Shown here: one piece after another, positions 1 through 7,895 of the stretch
How positions within the stretch are numbered: position 1 is the stretch's first letter
How the letters are laid out: each line of letters opens with the position of its first letter
IMG/VR virus record: IMGVR_UViG_3300046028_005371
Span: 1-54,960 of that record
Strand: one strand, 5' to 3'
Source of the DNA: a virus
Length of the DNA: 54,960 bases
Program-made: the position numbers and the translations under genes
Notes under the pieces: model-generated
The model's input: only the letters and a program-made list of their open reading frames with translations
Databases searched by the model: none
What the model was told of the DNA's origin: nothing

Positions 1-191
1 AGTGTGCTACCTACATACCCAACTTGTCCCCTTGATCCAGAATAACCAACAGTTAAACTTAGTAATGCTCGTGCTTGTGGAACAGTAAGATACTGCGCTA
101 CAGCTGAGTCTTGAACAACAATAAGAGTGTTCGCTTCGCTAGGCGTTGTTAACTGCGGTAAATTTACGAGATCCGGACGTGGTGTTGTCAT
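1..191 (-). CDS. Partial virion protein with collagen-like repeat
   Basis: The reading frame starts at the ATG ending at 191 and stays open to the left edge, so only the first 63 residues are visible. After about 45 residues it enters a Gly-x-x pattern (GYSGSRGQVGYVGS), the collagen-like repeat common in tail or fibre proteins of marine T4-like phages. The upstream leader contains the palindrome CACTATTTAGTG (209-220) and no clear Shine-Dalgarno sequence. It lies next to the Ig-like structural gene on the same strand. A tail-fibre or baseplate-associated role is inference from the repeat and the neighbour; the C-terminal part is outside the window. Confidence 0.7.
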   Translation of the reverse strand, partial: MTTPRPDLVNLPQLTTPSEANTLIVVQDSAVAQYLTVPQARALLSLTVGYSGSRGQVGYVGST

Positions 192-229
192 GTTTGTTTT
201 TTCACTTACACTATTTAGTGGTTTTTAAC

Positions 230-1801
230 CTATGCGAGCCTTGAACTCCTGTTCAGTAATAGATATTTAGCCCCAGACTCGTTTAGTGCATTTTGCACTA
301 TAACCCGGTCTATTTCAAAATCAAATGTATTAAATTTAAAACCACTTTCGTTTATTTTTCTAATTATAGTGGCACTTTTTTCGGGCAAGGTAAAGCATAG
401 TGGAACAAATGCAATATACCCCGGTTTAACCAAGTCACCTTCCTGCAAAAAGTTTGTAAAGCTAGGATTTCTTACTGTGGTGAATTTTGCCTCAGTGGCA
501 AGTTTTGCCCTCATGTTTAGTATGCTAGACGGATAGTATGTATTTTTATTGAATGTTATTTCTTTAGGTACACTAATTCTATCTAAATTAACGTGTTTAT
601 CTATCACTTCTACATAAATTATTTCATGTCTTACAGTGCCGTCAGTGTTTCTAGCCACGGCCGTTTTTAATCCGCCCAGTGAAATTTTCCGTCTATCAAA
701 ATTGGTCTGCATTAAATTGGCATAACCAGTTGTTGATAATCTTTCAACACCAAAGTCTATAACAAGTTTTAATTCTTCTTGTTTACTAAAATTAGGATCA
801 ACTGGTCTGTATAATAGATTGGGTATAAAAATTTCTTTGTTTCTAATAAATTCTAAAAATTCGGTGCGTTTACTTTGTTTTAAAAGTGGTTTTGCGTATA
901 TTTCTGTGTAAGTTGAACTACTAGTTTGACGAAGATTTATTGAAAACGCTCCTCTTAACAAATTATTATTGTTGGTATCACTGATAGCCACTACAAAACT
1001 ACTAGTAGACGTTGCAGTAGTAACTGCGGTATTAACATCGACTCTTCCGCTGATCGTGCCGTCTCTATTTAAAGTAAGTCCATTAGGTAATGAACCACTG
1101 ATTAATGAATAAGTTGTATATACAGTGGATGTAGAAAACTGTCCCTTAACATATAATTCGCTAATTTCTCCGGGAACTAATGTACCGATTGTGCCAGTAG
1201 TTTCCCAAGGTTGTGGTACGTCTAGACCTTTAAAAGGCAAAATGGTTAAAGTAAATGTACCGGTGCTTCTAAAATTTGCCTGGTCTTGTGCTGTAATCAA
1301 ATACTGGGTTGCAGTAGTTGCTAGCCTAGAAGCATTAGAAATAGAACCAGTCACTGAATTAAATTTTAATCCCTCTGGTAAATTTGGACTAATAGACCAA
1401 GTTTTTGTCTTGTAGCCGCCAGCAACTGTTACGGGTACAATCGGTGCTGTGGGAATACTAGCAGTTAATGTTGAATTTGCAATGTCTAAAGATGTAAGTA
1501 ATCGGTTAACTACTGCTAATGTAAACGAATAACTGGCAGTTTGTAAATCAAGCCCCCCACCCGAATCACTGACAGTTATTTGATACGTAATATCATCCGT
1601 TAATGTTGTAGGAGTTCCTGTAATTATCCCAGTAGATGTACTAAAATTTAATCCAGTAAATATGCCGGGTGTAATTGAATACAATAGCGGTGTTGTACCA
1701 CCCGTCGCGGTAATTAGCGCAAACGGAGTAACTGTTTGATTAATATTTAAAACAGAAAGAGTAACCGTTTGAGTCGTGGTTAAAGTTGATAGAGCGGGCA
1801 T
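230..1801 (-). CDS. Phage structural protein with putative Ig-like (He_PIG) repeats
   Basis: 523 residues. At least three repeats carry the putative-Ig signature (LPxGL, then TGxIxG), at roughly residues 28-100, 110-195 and 210-295: LPEGLKFNSVTGSIS and LPNGLTLNRDGTISG are clear cases. Such beta-sandwich repeats are typical of phage tail and fibre proteins that touch the cell surface. The last 220 residues are a different, unrecognised domain. The region before the start codon (1802-1840) holds a GGTAAATA box, a possible late-promoter variant, and an AAGG ribosome site. Residues are Thr/Ser-rich and Cys-poor, which fits a virion protein. A surface-binding role is inference. Confidence 0.75.
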   Translation of the reverse strand: MPALSTLTTTQTVTLSVLNINQTVTPFALITATGGTTPLLYSITPGIFTGLNFSTSTGIITGTPTTLTDDITYQITVSDSGGGLDLQTASYSFTLAVVNRLLTSLDIANSTLTASIPTAPIVPVTVAGGYKTKTWSISPNLPEGLKFNSVTGSISNASRLATTATQYLITAQDQANFRSTGTFTLTILPFKGLDVPQPWETTGTIGTLVPGEISELYVKGQFSTSTVYTTYSLISGSLPNGLTLNRDGTISGRVDVNTAVTTATSTSSFVVAISDTNNNNLLRGAFSINLRQTSSSTYTEIYAKPLLKQSKRTEFLEFIRNKEIFIPNLLYRPVDPNFSKQEELKLVIDFGVERLSTTGYANLMQTNFDRRKISLGGLKTAVARNTDGTVRHEIIYVEVIDKHVNLDRISVPKEITFNKNTYYPSSILNMRAKLATEAKFTTVRNPSFTNFLQEGDLVKPGYIAFVPLCFTLPEKSATIIRKINESGFKFNTFDFEIDRVIVQNALNESGAKYLLLNRSSRLA

Positions 1802-1850
1802 ATTTTAGGAATTTACCTTATACGGTATTTACCTAAAATGCTAGTCTTGT

Positions 1851-2072
1851 TTAGTGTAGGGTTCTTGGCTCAAACTGATGTATATCTTTAATACCAAATA
1901 TTTTTAGTATTTTTTTAATAGAACTAGGAGGATTGTTCATTAATTCCTCTGGAAGCATCATAGTTTTTAGTTCACCGTTTGCGTCAATGATAAAACCGTA
2001 GTCTGTATCACTAAAATCATCATCGTCATCCTCGGGTATCTCTTCAACTACAAGTTCATTATTTTTAGACAT
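1851..2072 (-). CDS. Small acidic conserved phage protein
   Basis: 73 residues, with a run of five Asp near the N terminus (EDDDDD) followed by a basic, proline-containing C-terminal half (PPSSIKKILKIFGI). No enzyme motif. The ATG is preceded by a GGGGAAAATAAT leader and an exact TATAAATA box on the minus strand (2090-2097), so it heads a late transcription unit running into the structural genes. Function unknown; a small late or virion-associated protein is the best guess from promoter and position. Confidence 0.65.
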   Translation of the reverse strand: MSKNNELVVEEIPEDDDDDFSDTDYGFIIDANGELKTMMLPEELMNNPPSSIKKILKIFGIKDIHQFEPRTLH

Positions 2073-2089
2073 ATTATTTTCCCCAATGG

Positions 2090-2097
2090 TATTTATA
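2090..2097 (-). promoter_or_regulatory. T4-type late promoter box TATAAATA
   Basis: Exact TATAAATA on the minus strand, about 18 nt from the ATG at 2072. It matches the late-promoter consensus of T4-like phages and sits in the gap between divergent genes. Confidence 0.75.
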
Positions 2098-2138
2098 GAG
2101 GTTAAATAAAGTATACTTTAATTTAAAGGAATTTAAAA

Positions 2139-2471
2139 ATGGAAATTATTTTAGCACTTGTAGTACTTGCCGCCGCACTTTGGTGGTTCTTCTTTCGTGA
2201 TGAAAAGAAAACAGAAGTTGAAACACCTGTTGTTCGAGAAAATGAGATTGTAGAAGCTACAGTTGAACTAGCACCTGCAGTTGTTGCCGCTACGGTAGTA
2301 GTAGCAGATAACACAGTTGCACCAATGCCAGTTGGAATTGAAGCAGTAGTAGCTGCTCCGGTTGCCAAGGAGCCCCGTAAACCACGTGCTCCTAAGGCAG
2401 AAACTCCAGCTAAGCCAGCCGCAAAAAAAGCAGCCCCTGCTAAGAAGGCCGCTGTTTCAAAGAAGGTTTAA
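2139..2471 (+). CDS. Membrane-anchored Ala/Pro/Lys-rich protein
   Basis: 110 residues. Residues 2-18 form one hydrophobic helix (IILALVVLAAALWWFFF) followed by an acidic and valine-rich linker. From about residue 78 there is a histone-H1-like tail built of Lys, Ala and Pro (AKPAAKKAAPAKKAAVSKK). The start is chosen by an AAAGGA site 10 nt upstream; a TATACT -10-like box lies at 2112-2117. It is the only plus-strand gene in this neighbourhood and its end overlaps the end of the uvsE gene by 15 bp. The tail could bind nucleic acid or anionic polymers at the inner membrane, but this is inference from composition alone. Confidence 0.65.
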   Translation: MEIILALVVLAAALWWFFFRDEKKTEVETPVVRENEIVEATVELAPAVVAATVVVADNTVAPMPVGIEAVVAAPVAKEPRKPRAPKAETPAKPAAKKAAPAKKAAVSKKV

Positions 2472-3488
2472 TTCTTTAGCCTGCTTGTGTAATGCAAAGC
2501 TGGCTAAGTTTTTGCCCTTCGATTCGGCCATGATGTCGAATTGATCTAGAAAGCTCAGAGCCCATTCGTTGACTGCTGTATTCCAGTAGAAATCACTATG
2601 TGCTCTGAGCTTTCCCTTTTTGTAACCACTTTCTAAGAGGGTCTGAAGATTGGGTAACTGGGTTGGGGAATGACCTGTGAGTAAATCTTTGCGAGATACA
2701 CTGTAGTGACAAGCAGGACGCACGCCGCGCCAACTATCAATAATCCTTTTAATACGGTCGTCATTATTTTCAATATATTCTCCTGTGTGTATGTAATGGT
2801 GATGTATGTCTAAAACTAGAGCACAATCGTTGGCTAACTCTAGGCTCGAATCGATACCCCAAGAGATTTCGTCGTTTTCAATTGTGAGGCAGTTTCTTGC
2901 TTCGGGGCTGAGTCTTGGGATAGCTGCTTTGATACCGGCGGGACCGGCTCTACCCGATATGTGTACATTGATTTTAAAGTCCTGAAAGGTTCTGCCGTAA
3001 CCCATCCAACGTGCCATGTCAGCATGATATTCAAATTCCTCTATACTTCGATCTACAATATCTGGGTTATCGCTTGCCAGCACAGTAAACTGACCAGGAT
3101 GAAAAGACAGCCTAACACCGTTCTTGCGAGCCGCATCTCCCACGGTTCTAAATTCTCTTTCGAGATATGCTCTAACGTCGCTAGTCCGCCAAAACCAAGA
3201 CCAATCACGCTGAGTGTAAACAGGCAATATATCGCTGCCGAGTCGTACCATTCTAAGATTTTCATCAAGTGTTCCTACTTTTTCAACAAGTTTACGGACA
3301 CTCTCAATATTACCAGTCATTAGGTCATAGAGTTTTTGTTCCGCAACTTCCTTGCTTTGTCTATTTAACCAAGCAACGGTGGTACTACCTGTGTTATACT
3401 TTTTAGCATCATCTTTGGGTTTGATGCCATCCACTTGTTCTGCATGGTCAATCCACTTGCAGGCAAACCCGATTTTTTTGATTGTCAT
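2457..3488 (-). CDS. uvsE: UV damage endonuclease UvsE/UvdE
   Basis: 343 residues, the usual length of UV dimer endonucleases. These are metal-dependent TIM-barrel enzymes that nick DNA 5' of photoproducts and start an alternative excision pathway. Visible motifs: SFHPGQF (128-134), IENDE (203-207), LDIHHHYIH (226-234) and AHSDF (296-300), which supply the metal ligands of the family. The gene ends tail-to-tail with the plus-strand membrane protein and its start overlaps the end of the next small gene by 41 bp. In a phage it would repair UV-damaged DNA during infection. Assignment is firm from the motifs. Confidence 0.93.
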   Translation of the reverse strand: MTIKKIGFACKWIDHAEQVDGIKPKDDAKKYNTGSTTVAWLNRQSKEVAEQKLYDLMTGNIESVRKLVEKVGTLDENLRMVRLGSDILPVYTQRDWSWFWRTSDVRAYLEREFRTVGDAARKNGVRLSFHPGQFTVLASDNPDIVDRSIEEFEYHADMARWMGYGRTFQDFKINVHISGRAGPAGIKAAIPRLSPEARNCLTIENDEISWGIDSSLELANDCALVLDIHHHYIHTGEYIENNDDRIKRIIDSWRGVRPACHYSVSRKDLLTGHSPTQLPNLQTLLESGYKKGKLRAHSDFYWNTAVNEWALSFLDQFDIMAESKGKNLASFALHKQAKELNLL

Positions 3489-3684
3489 TCTTTAACTCCG
3501 GAATGTTGTTTGTTTTGTCTTCGATTGCATCAATGTGCCAAAAATAAGCTTCTAATTCTCGAATACGTTTAAGTAATTGTTGACCAGTAATAGCATGATG
3601 CCATGCCTCTTGAGTCAACTCTGCTAACAGAGCGTTACGTGTCTTTCTGTTCACTTTTAACTTTCTGAAGGCTCCATGAGCCAT
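3448..3684 (-). CDS. Small hypothetical protein
   Basis: 78 residues, basic N terminus, helical, with no recognised motif. It overlaps uvsE by 41 bp and the upstream AbrB-like gene by 50 bp, which is more than usual here. A GTG at 3654 would shorten the upstream overlap to 20 bp and is a reasonable alternative start. Reality of the gene is moderately supported by its place in the tight minus-strand train. Confidence 0.45.
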   Translation of the reverse strand: MAHGAFRKLKVNRKTRNALLAELTQEAWHHAITGQQLLKRIRELEAYFWHIDAIEDKTNNIPELKNDNQKNRVCLQVD

Positions 3685-3817
3685 CCTTGTTGTCTAACCA
3701 TTCTAAAGTATCTCCTTCGACCCAGCCCTGAATTTGCAAGAATTCTTGGGGCAATGGCATCACAAGATCTCCACTACCGTCCTCTGCTTCTTCAACTGTA
3801 ACAGTCCATTTTGACAT
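3635..3817 (-). CDS. AbrB/SpoVT-like small phage protein
   Basis: 60 residues. The pattern WTVTVEE, DLVMPLP, GWVEGDTLEWLDN, GSWSLQKV resembles the swapped-hairpin AbrB-like fold seen in many small phage proteins and antitoxin-like DNA-binding proteins. The start overlaps the stop of the upstream gene by 1 nt. A DNA-binding role is possible, but the protein is very short and no partner toxin is adjacent. Confidence 0.7.
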   Translation of the reverse strand: MSKWTVTVEEAEDGSGDLVMPLPQEFLQIQGWVEGDTLEWLDNKDGSWSLQKVKSEQKDT

Positions 3818-4047
3818 TAATATTCCTTTGTAAGTGCATGGTAAACTAAAAATTGTTTAAATGCGCGAAAAACTTCTTTGGCTTCTTTTTCGTCTGCTTC
3901 TATTTTTACACCTCTAACATAAAACCCATCTTCGGTAACTTTTAGCATTTCTGTCTGACCTGCGTGAAATATGATATTGTTTGCAGGTTGTGCAGACATT
4001 GATATTACAGGCTTTGCAATAAGAGGAGCAATAGTAAATGTAGACAT
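3817..4047 (-). CDS. Conserved phage protein, predicted leaderless mRNA
   Basis: 76 residues, no enzyme motif. The central stretch EMLKVTEDGFYVRGVKIEAD and the C-terminal helix are of a type I recall from T4-like phage proteins of unknown function. The ATG lies exactly 6 nt after a TAAAAT -10 box (4054-4059) that has a perfect TTGACA -35 element 17 bp further up. There is no room for a ribosome-binding leader, so translation is predicted to begin at the 5' end of the mRNA. It is the first gene of the unit running towards uvsE. Confidence 0.75.
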   Translation of the reverse strand: MSTFTIAPLIAKPVISMSAQPANNIIFHAGQTEMLKVTEDGFYVRGVKIEADEKEAKEVFRAFKQFLVYHALTKEY

Positions 4048-4053
4048 GTTACT

Positions 4054-4082
4054 ATTTTACACTATTTTATATGATTTGTCAA
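4054..4082 (-). promoter_or_regulatory. Sigma70 promoter, leaderless arrangement
   Basis: Minus strand: -35 TTGACA (4077-4082), 17-bp spacer, -10 TAAAAT (4054-4059). Six nt separate the -10 box from the ATG at 4047, placing +1 at the A of the start codon. Confidence 0.8.
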
Positions 4083-4274
4083 TCACCAATGACGAATAGT
4101 ATTTGCCATAATAAAAAAGCAGGTAACAACGTGTATCGCTACCCAGAATGTTTTAAAGAACAAAGCCCATCGGGCTTCTCTTAATGTTAGGATAGGAACG
4201 TCTGGGCGGTCATCATCGGTATTGCCCATTAGATGACCAGTTGCCCTTGCCCAAATACGTTCTAAGCTATTCAC
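4083..4274 (-). CDS. Small single-pass membrane protein
   Basis: 63 residues. A soluble N-terminal part with GHLMGNTDDDRPDVP is followed by one hydrophobic segment (about residues 38-58, FFKTFWVAIHVVTCFFIMA). The start overlaps the stop of the QueD-like gene by 4 nt, so translation is probably coupled. No function can be assigned. Confidence 0.7.
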   Translation of the reverse strand: MNSLERIWARATGHLMGNTDDDRPDVPILTLREARWALFFKTFWVAIHVVTCFFIMANTIRHW

Positions 4275-4777
4275 GCAAACAAGTCCTCATTCCATTCGCG
4301 ATGACCTTCACGGAATGCCATATTGGCCTGTGTCTCACGTACTTCTACACGATAGCACCAAAGTCTAGCAGCCTCGCCTGGACCCCACATCTCTGGAATA
4401 TAAACAGCATTAACATACTTGTAAAGCATATCACTAAGACCTTCACAACCTAATCTTGGTAATACAACTACTTTCGCCATTTTCTTTTCTACTAACAGAT
4501 TGTATGTAGCCATTTCTGGATCATCTGCGGCTACAATAAGTGTATGGTCAAATTGATCTTCTAGAGTTTTCTTTAGTTCTTTTAAACCGCCATAGTCAGC
4601 CGCCCAATTACGGACATCCAGGTCGTTGGTGCCAAAGTAAAATTTCATACTAAATGAATAGCCGTGAATTAGATTACAGTGACTATCAGCTCGCCATTGG
4701 CGATACGCACAGGGAAAGGCGTCGTGATATTCTTTTGTTGAAGTGTACTTATAAAGTACGGGTTGTAGATTTGCCAT
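4271..4777 (-). CDS. queD: QueD-like 6-pyruvoyl/6-carboxy-tetrahydropterin synthase
   Basis: 168 residues. The family (T-fold) turns dihydroneopterin triphosphate into 6-carboxytetrahydropterin, step two of 7-deazaguanine synthesis. Visible: SHCNLIHGYSF (32-42), with Cys34 in the place of the catalytic Cys, the FDHTL motif (76-80) and VRETQ (146-150), whose Glu148 matches the conserved pterin-binding Glu. The zinc site looks altered: HGH is here HGY and the first-ligand region reads CAYRQW. A GTP cyclohydrolase I gene at 19.2 kb would supply the substrate, but no QueE, QueC or transglycosylase is in this window. RBS AAAGGAG precedes the ATG. Activity may be intact or shifted. Confidence 0.75.
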   Translation of the reverse strand: MANLQPVLYKYTSTKEYHDAFPCAYRQWRADSHCNLIHGYSFSMKFYFGTNDLDVRNWAADYGGLKELKKTLEDQFDHTLIVAADDPEMATYNLLVEKKMAKVVVLPRLGCEGLSDMLYKYVNAVYIPEMWGPGEAARLWCYRVEVRETQANMAFREGHREWNEDLFA

Positions 4778-4875
4778 CTCTAGTCTCCTTTGTAAGGTAG
4801 CAAGTTTGACGACATGCAGAGTTTATAAAGCGGGATGAATGTGCGTGAAAGTCCGCTGCCTACTATTTAGTAAGC
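4778..4875 (-). other. Intergenic leader of the QueD-like gene
   Basis: 98 nt between clpP and the QueD-like gene. It holds a TTACTAAATAGTA near-palindrome close to 4870, similar to the one at 209-220, which may be a divergent late-promoter form. I looked for a preQ1 riboswitch here and saw no matching core. Confidence 0.35.
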
Positions 4876-5460
4876 CTATCGTCGAGAAACAATTTTATCG
4901 CATAACCCATAGGCCAATGCTTCTTCTGCACTCATAAAGGTATCTCTATCCATATCTTTTTCAAAATCTGCATAGTTTTTACCTGCTGTATTATGTTCAA
5001 CATATAACTTAGTAAGCATATCTTTCATCTTAGTAATCTCTTGGTATTGAATAGCAATGTCACTTTGCATACCTCGAGCTCCGCCGCTTGGCTGATGAAT
5101 CATATGACGAGCATGTGGTAACATATAACGCTTGCCCGGTGTACCTGCTTGTGCAAGGAATGATCCCATGCTACATGCCTGACCTAGTACATAGGTGCAT
5201 ACATCAGGTTTGACAAATTGCATAACATCATAGATAGCCATACCAGCAGTGATAACACCACCAGGGCTGTTAATATAAAAGTGAATATCCTTCTCAGAAT
5301 CGGCACTCTCTAAATGTAGAATCTGTGCAACAATAAGATTACTACTTGCATCATCTACTCCACCGTTAAGGAACACAATGCGTTCGTTAAGCAATCGACT
5401 AAAAATGTCAAACGCACGTTCGCCCTGTCCTGTTTTTTCAATTACCATTGGTACAAGCAT
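4876..5460 (-). CDS. clpP: ATP-dependent Clp protease proteolytic subunit ClpP
   Basis: 194 residues, close to bacterial ClpP. The catalytic triad is complete and at the expected spacing: Ser97 (GQACSMGSF), His122 (MIHQPSGG) and Asp171 (DMDRDTFMS). The substrate-channel strand INSPGG (64-68) and the C-terminal YGLCDKI are also present. A phage ClpP would assemble as a tetradecamer and work with host ClpX/ClpA, or process phage proteins; no Clp ATPase gene is visible here. RBS AAGGAAA lies 6 nt before the ATG. The gene follows a small membrane-protein gene on the same strand. Confidence 0.95.
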   Translation of the reverse strand: MLVPMVIEKTGQGERAFDIFSRLLNERIVFLNGGVDDASSNLIVAQILHLESADSEKDIHFYINSPGGVITAGMAIYDVMQFVKPDVCTYVLGQACSMGSFLAQAGTPGKRYMLPHARHMIHQPSGGARGMQSDIAIQYQEITKMKDMLTKLYVEHNTAGKNYADFEKDMDRDTFMSAEEALAYGLCDKIVSRR

Positions 5461-5468
5461 ATTTTTCC

Positions 5469-5735
5469 TTATTTTGTATCTGAAGTTTTAATTGTTTCAA
5501 AAAGGTCCAGTTTTTCCTTTTTAAATTCTTTGTAGGCAAGAATCAGTCTATCCCATATCCACCATTTACACATAAAACAATATACAACAGATAGTGATGC
5601 TATAACAATATATGTACTATATGGCGGAGGTACTGCAATGGATGATATTGTAAATATTGTAATAATTATAAAAACTTTTTGCCAAAATTCACTTTTGTTC
5701 CATTGCCAAATAATAAATCTTAAAAATTCCTTCAT
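5469..5735 (-). CDS. Small two-helix membrane protein
   Basis: 88 residues with hydrophobic segments at about 18-38 and 41-62 and a charged C-terminal tail ([20 protein letters not shown]). It overlaps the upstream gene by 4 nt and lies 8 nt before clpP. No recognised family. Confidence 0.65.
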   Translation of the reverse strand: MKEFLRFIIWQWNKSEFWQKVFIIITIFTISSIAVPPPYSTYIVIASLSVVYCFMCKWWIWDRLILAYKEFKKEKLDLFETIKTSDTK

Positions 5736-6157
5736 TGGTAATCCTTGTCTAATTTAATACCTGTAAGGCCGGCTACTGTTTGAAATTTATTCCAGGCTTG
5801 TTTAGCCATTGGGTTACAATCTAGTTCGTCACTAGGCAATATTGTTTCAAGCCAAAACTCAGGTCGCCGTTGCGGACGGGCGCCAAATTTTCTAGGTTGA
5901 TGTATCTTGCCATCTTCGTAAAGCATAATGCTCACACTGCGGAATTTGTCCTCATCGTCTTTGCTGTGGAAGTCGTAATGTTCCCACTCGGTATTACTTG
6001 CTCCGCCTAGACAATATCCCTGCCAAATTCCCGCCCATTGTTCGTCATCACGTGGATCAAAATCTGTACGAGTAATCAATACCAGTACATCTTCCATGGC
6101 CACACGACCTTCCACGATGTCCAAAACACAACGGCTATAGCTTAATCCAATTTTCAT
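5732..6157 (-). CDS. Hypothetical phage protein
   Basis: 141 residues, soluble, acidic and aromatic (WAGIWQGYCLGG, WEHYDFHS). No catalytic motif recognised. It is joined by 4-nt overlaps to the genes on both sides, so it belongs to one translationally coupled train. Confidence 0.65.
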   Translation of the reverse strand: MKIGLSYSRCVLDIVEGRVAMEDVLVLITRTDFDPRDDEQWAGIWQGYCLGGASNTEWEHYDFHSKDDEDKFRSVSIMLYEDGKIHQPRKFGARPQRRPEFWLETILPSDELDCNPMAKQAWNKFQTVAGLTGIKLDKDYQ

Positions 6158-6468
6158 ACAATTACACTTTCATCTCTTACTGTTTTAAATATATTACGTC
6201 CACACTTTCGAATAGCATCTACTAGTGCTTGTGGTGCTTCTTCTGAATAAATTTTTATTTCTTCGTATTCCATGTCACTCTCAAATGCCCAAATTTCTGG
6301 AAAACGTTGAGGATTTGCCTGAGCTCTTACTATAGCATATCTTGGTATAGGCAAGTCAACCTTTTTCTCGCCTTTTAGGTATGCCATGACCTTTTTCTTT
6401 TCATAATCAGTAACATTAAAAATCCATTCAAACCCTAGACTATCAAAGTAACACATATAAGCAGACAT
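6154..6468 (-). CDS. Hypothetical phage protein
   Basis: 104 residues from the ATG at 6468, chosen because GAGGA lies 9 nt upstream inside the end of the previous gene and the ATG follows that gene's stop by 1 nt. A longer frame to 6486 exists but would overlap. Contains YAIVRAQANPQRFPEIWAF; no family recognised. Confidence 0.65.
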   Translation of the reverse strand: MSAYMCYFDSLGFEWIFNVTDYEKKKVMAYLKGEKKVDLPIPRYAIVRAQANPQRFPEIWAFESDMEYEEIKIYSEEAPQALVDAIRKCGRNIFKTVRDESVIV

Positions 6469-6469
6469 T

Positions 6470-6889
6470 TTACAAATCCTCGTCATATATTATATCTCGG
6501 GCTTTTGCATGTTCTTCGCACAATGTAGTAACCCAACCGCCACCAATACGCTTGCCCGGGTTACCACATTCTTCACAGGTAACACCGCTCATGCTTTCTG
6601 CCATAGTAACCATTCCGTCAATATAGTCGTCCCCACCGGTGTAGTAGAATCTCAATGTACCAAACTTTTCTTTAACTTGGTCCAGTGTGACTTGTGCTAC
6701 AACTTCTTCTTTTTTATTCTTCCAATCAATGTGATGTTGGATATTACCCATGAGCTGATCCAAGATGTTAAACCAACCATCCCTACAATCAAATCCCCAG
6801 CACATACAAGTTTCCTGCATGGGCAAATTACGATTCACCATCATCTTGGGATATCGTTCGCACAACAGTTTATCTAGTTCTTGTTTCAT
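6470..6889 (-). CDS. Hypothetical protein with zinc-finger-like Cys/His cluster
   Basis: 139 residues. The C-terminal part has CEECGNPGKRIGGG then LCEEHAKARD, a likely CxxC...CxxH zinc site at about residues 105-130. The middle contains FGTLRFYYTGGDDYIDG. I recall similar small proteins in myovirus genomes, without known function. It could be a structural zinc protein; no catalytic residues are evident. Confidence 0.65.
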   Translation of the reverse strand: MKQELDKLLCERYPKMMVNRNLPMQETCMCWGFDCRDGWFNILDQLMGNIQHHIDWKNKKEEVVAQVTLDQVKEKFGTLRFYYTGGDDYIDGMVTMAESMSGVTCEECGNPGKRIGGGWVTTLCEEHAKARDIIYDEDL

Positions 6890-7119
6890 TATTCTTTTCC
6901 GAAGTGTTTAATGATTAAGTTTAATGCTTCAATTGATAGAATATTGTCCGTTACATCTCCTGGATGTAACCAGTACCCATCTGGGTTAGAATCTGTCTTG
7001 GGATTCTTTTTCCAGTCTTTTAATTCTTTTTTAAGATATGCTCGATAATCTTGAAGATTTAAAACTGTAATACGATCAGCAGTTTCACCATCAATTGTCA
7101 GTTGCCTTGTCTTGCTCAT
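6889..7119 (-). CDS. Hypothetical phage protein
   Basis: 76 residues, charged, with WLHPGDVTDNILSIEALNLIIKHFG at the C terminus. Start and stop touch the neighbouring genes (1-nt overlap downstream). No function recognised. Confidence 0.6.
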   Translation of the reverse strand: MSKTRQLTIDGETADRITVLNLQDYRAYLKKELKDWKKNPKTDSNPDGYWLHPGDVTDNILSIEALNLIIKHFGKE

Positions 7120-7336
7120 ATTGTTTTACCATTCTATATAAAGGTTCCATTCTTACTGCAAATACATAAGGAGTATATCTAGCAGCCTCCTTCATATCCA
7201 ATTCATTGGGGTAGTGTCGCAACATGGCACGAGCACCATCCTTAATTGCTTTAGGAACTCGTGGAGTACTGAGAATCTCTTTTAGAAATTTTTCAGTCTG
7301 TACTACTGCCCGATACCTTTCATCAGGCAATGTCAT
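7091..7336 (-). CDS. BPSL0761-like small phage protein
   Basis: 81 residues from the ATG at 7336. The N-terminal MTLPDERYRAVVQTEKFL and the later PRVPKAIKDGARAMLRHYPNELDM match the pattern I recall for the BPSL0761 family found in phages and bacteria; function unknown. A longer upstream frame (to 7384) would run far into the preceding gene, so the internal ATG is preferred. The 3' end overlaps the next gene by 29 bp. Confidence 0.65.
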   Translation of the reverse strand: MTLPDERYRAVVQTEKFLKEILSTPRVPKAIKDGARAMLRHYPNELDMKEAARYTPYVFAVRMEPLYRMVKQYEQDKATDN

Positions 7337-7895
7337 TTTCTTCTTTCCAGCGAGCTGCTTTAAGTTTAAGGCCTTCTGGATCATGCTTAAATTCTTCTAG
7401 CAGATCCTTTAGTACATTGTTAATGTACTCGTTAAGAGTAATATTCTGACGATGTGCATTCATTGCGGCTTCTAGCAACATGTCATCGGGTAGATCCAGC
7501 GGAACGCTCACGGTGTTTTCATAATCCTTACCTGCCTTAATAGCTAGACATTTTTGGATAAAATCGTCATCTACTTCTAAGTCTACGTAGTCAACATCAT
7601 CCCATGCTTCATTTAGATTCACATCACGGGACTCGGCTTCCTTATTATGCTTTTCAATCTTGCTAGGATTGATCATGCGATACGCACGATCATTGGTGTA
7701 GTCGCACACACTTACTTCGTAGACTTTTTGTGTCTTAGTGCTGAACACAATACTGAAACTGTATCCGCCCTTACCGTGAACACCGTTCCACGAATCTAGT
7801 GTATAAGAATTATCACCGTAACATTGCCATCCGTAGTCACTACCTTCTGTAATACGGTAGTCGACCAGTTCCATCCATTCTTTCATCGTGATCAT
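7323..7895 (-). CDS. Hypothetical protein, paralogue of the gene at 21.8-22.4 kb, with RHH-like C terminus
   Basis: 190 residues from the ATG at 7895, preferred because AAGGA lies 8 nt upstream and the ATG overlaps the previous stop by 4 nt. The N-terminal part (WMELVDYRITEGSDYGWQCY, later LNEAWDDVDY) resembles the N-terminal part of the protein at 21787-22389. The C terminus (VSVPLDLPDDMLLEAAMNAH, then LNEYINNVL) looks like a ribbon-helix-helix or HicB-type DNA-binding element. A regulatory role is possible. Confidence 0.65.
   Translation of the reverse strand: MITMKEWMELVDYRITEGSDYGWQCYGDNSYTLDSWNGVHGKGGYSFSIVFSTKTQKVYEVSVCDYTNDRAYRMINPSKIEKHNKEAESRDVNLNEAWDDVDYVDLEVDDDFIQKCLAIKAGKDYENTVSVPLDLPDDMLLEAAMNAHRQNITLNEYINNVLKDLLEEFKHDPEGLKLKAARWKEENDIA

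Noticed and set aside
2123-2368. Minus-strand Thr/Ala-rich frame opposite the membrane protein gene
   Set aside because: It is the antisense of the Ala/Val-rich plus-strand gene, with no ribosome site and low-complexity composition.
4778-4875. Possible preQ1 riboswitch before the QueD-like gene
   Set aside because: I could not find the preQ1-I hairpin with A-rich tail or the class II core; only an ordinary AAAGGAG ribosome site is present.
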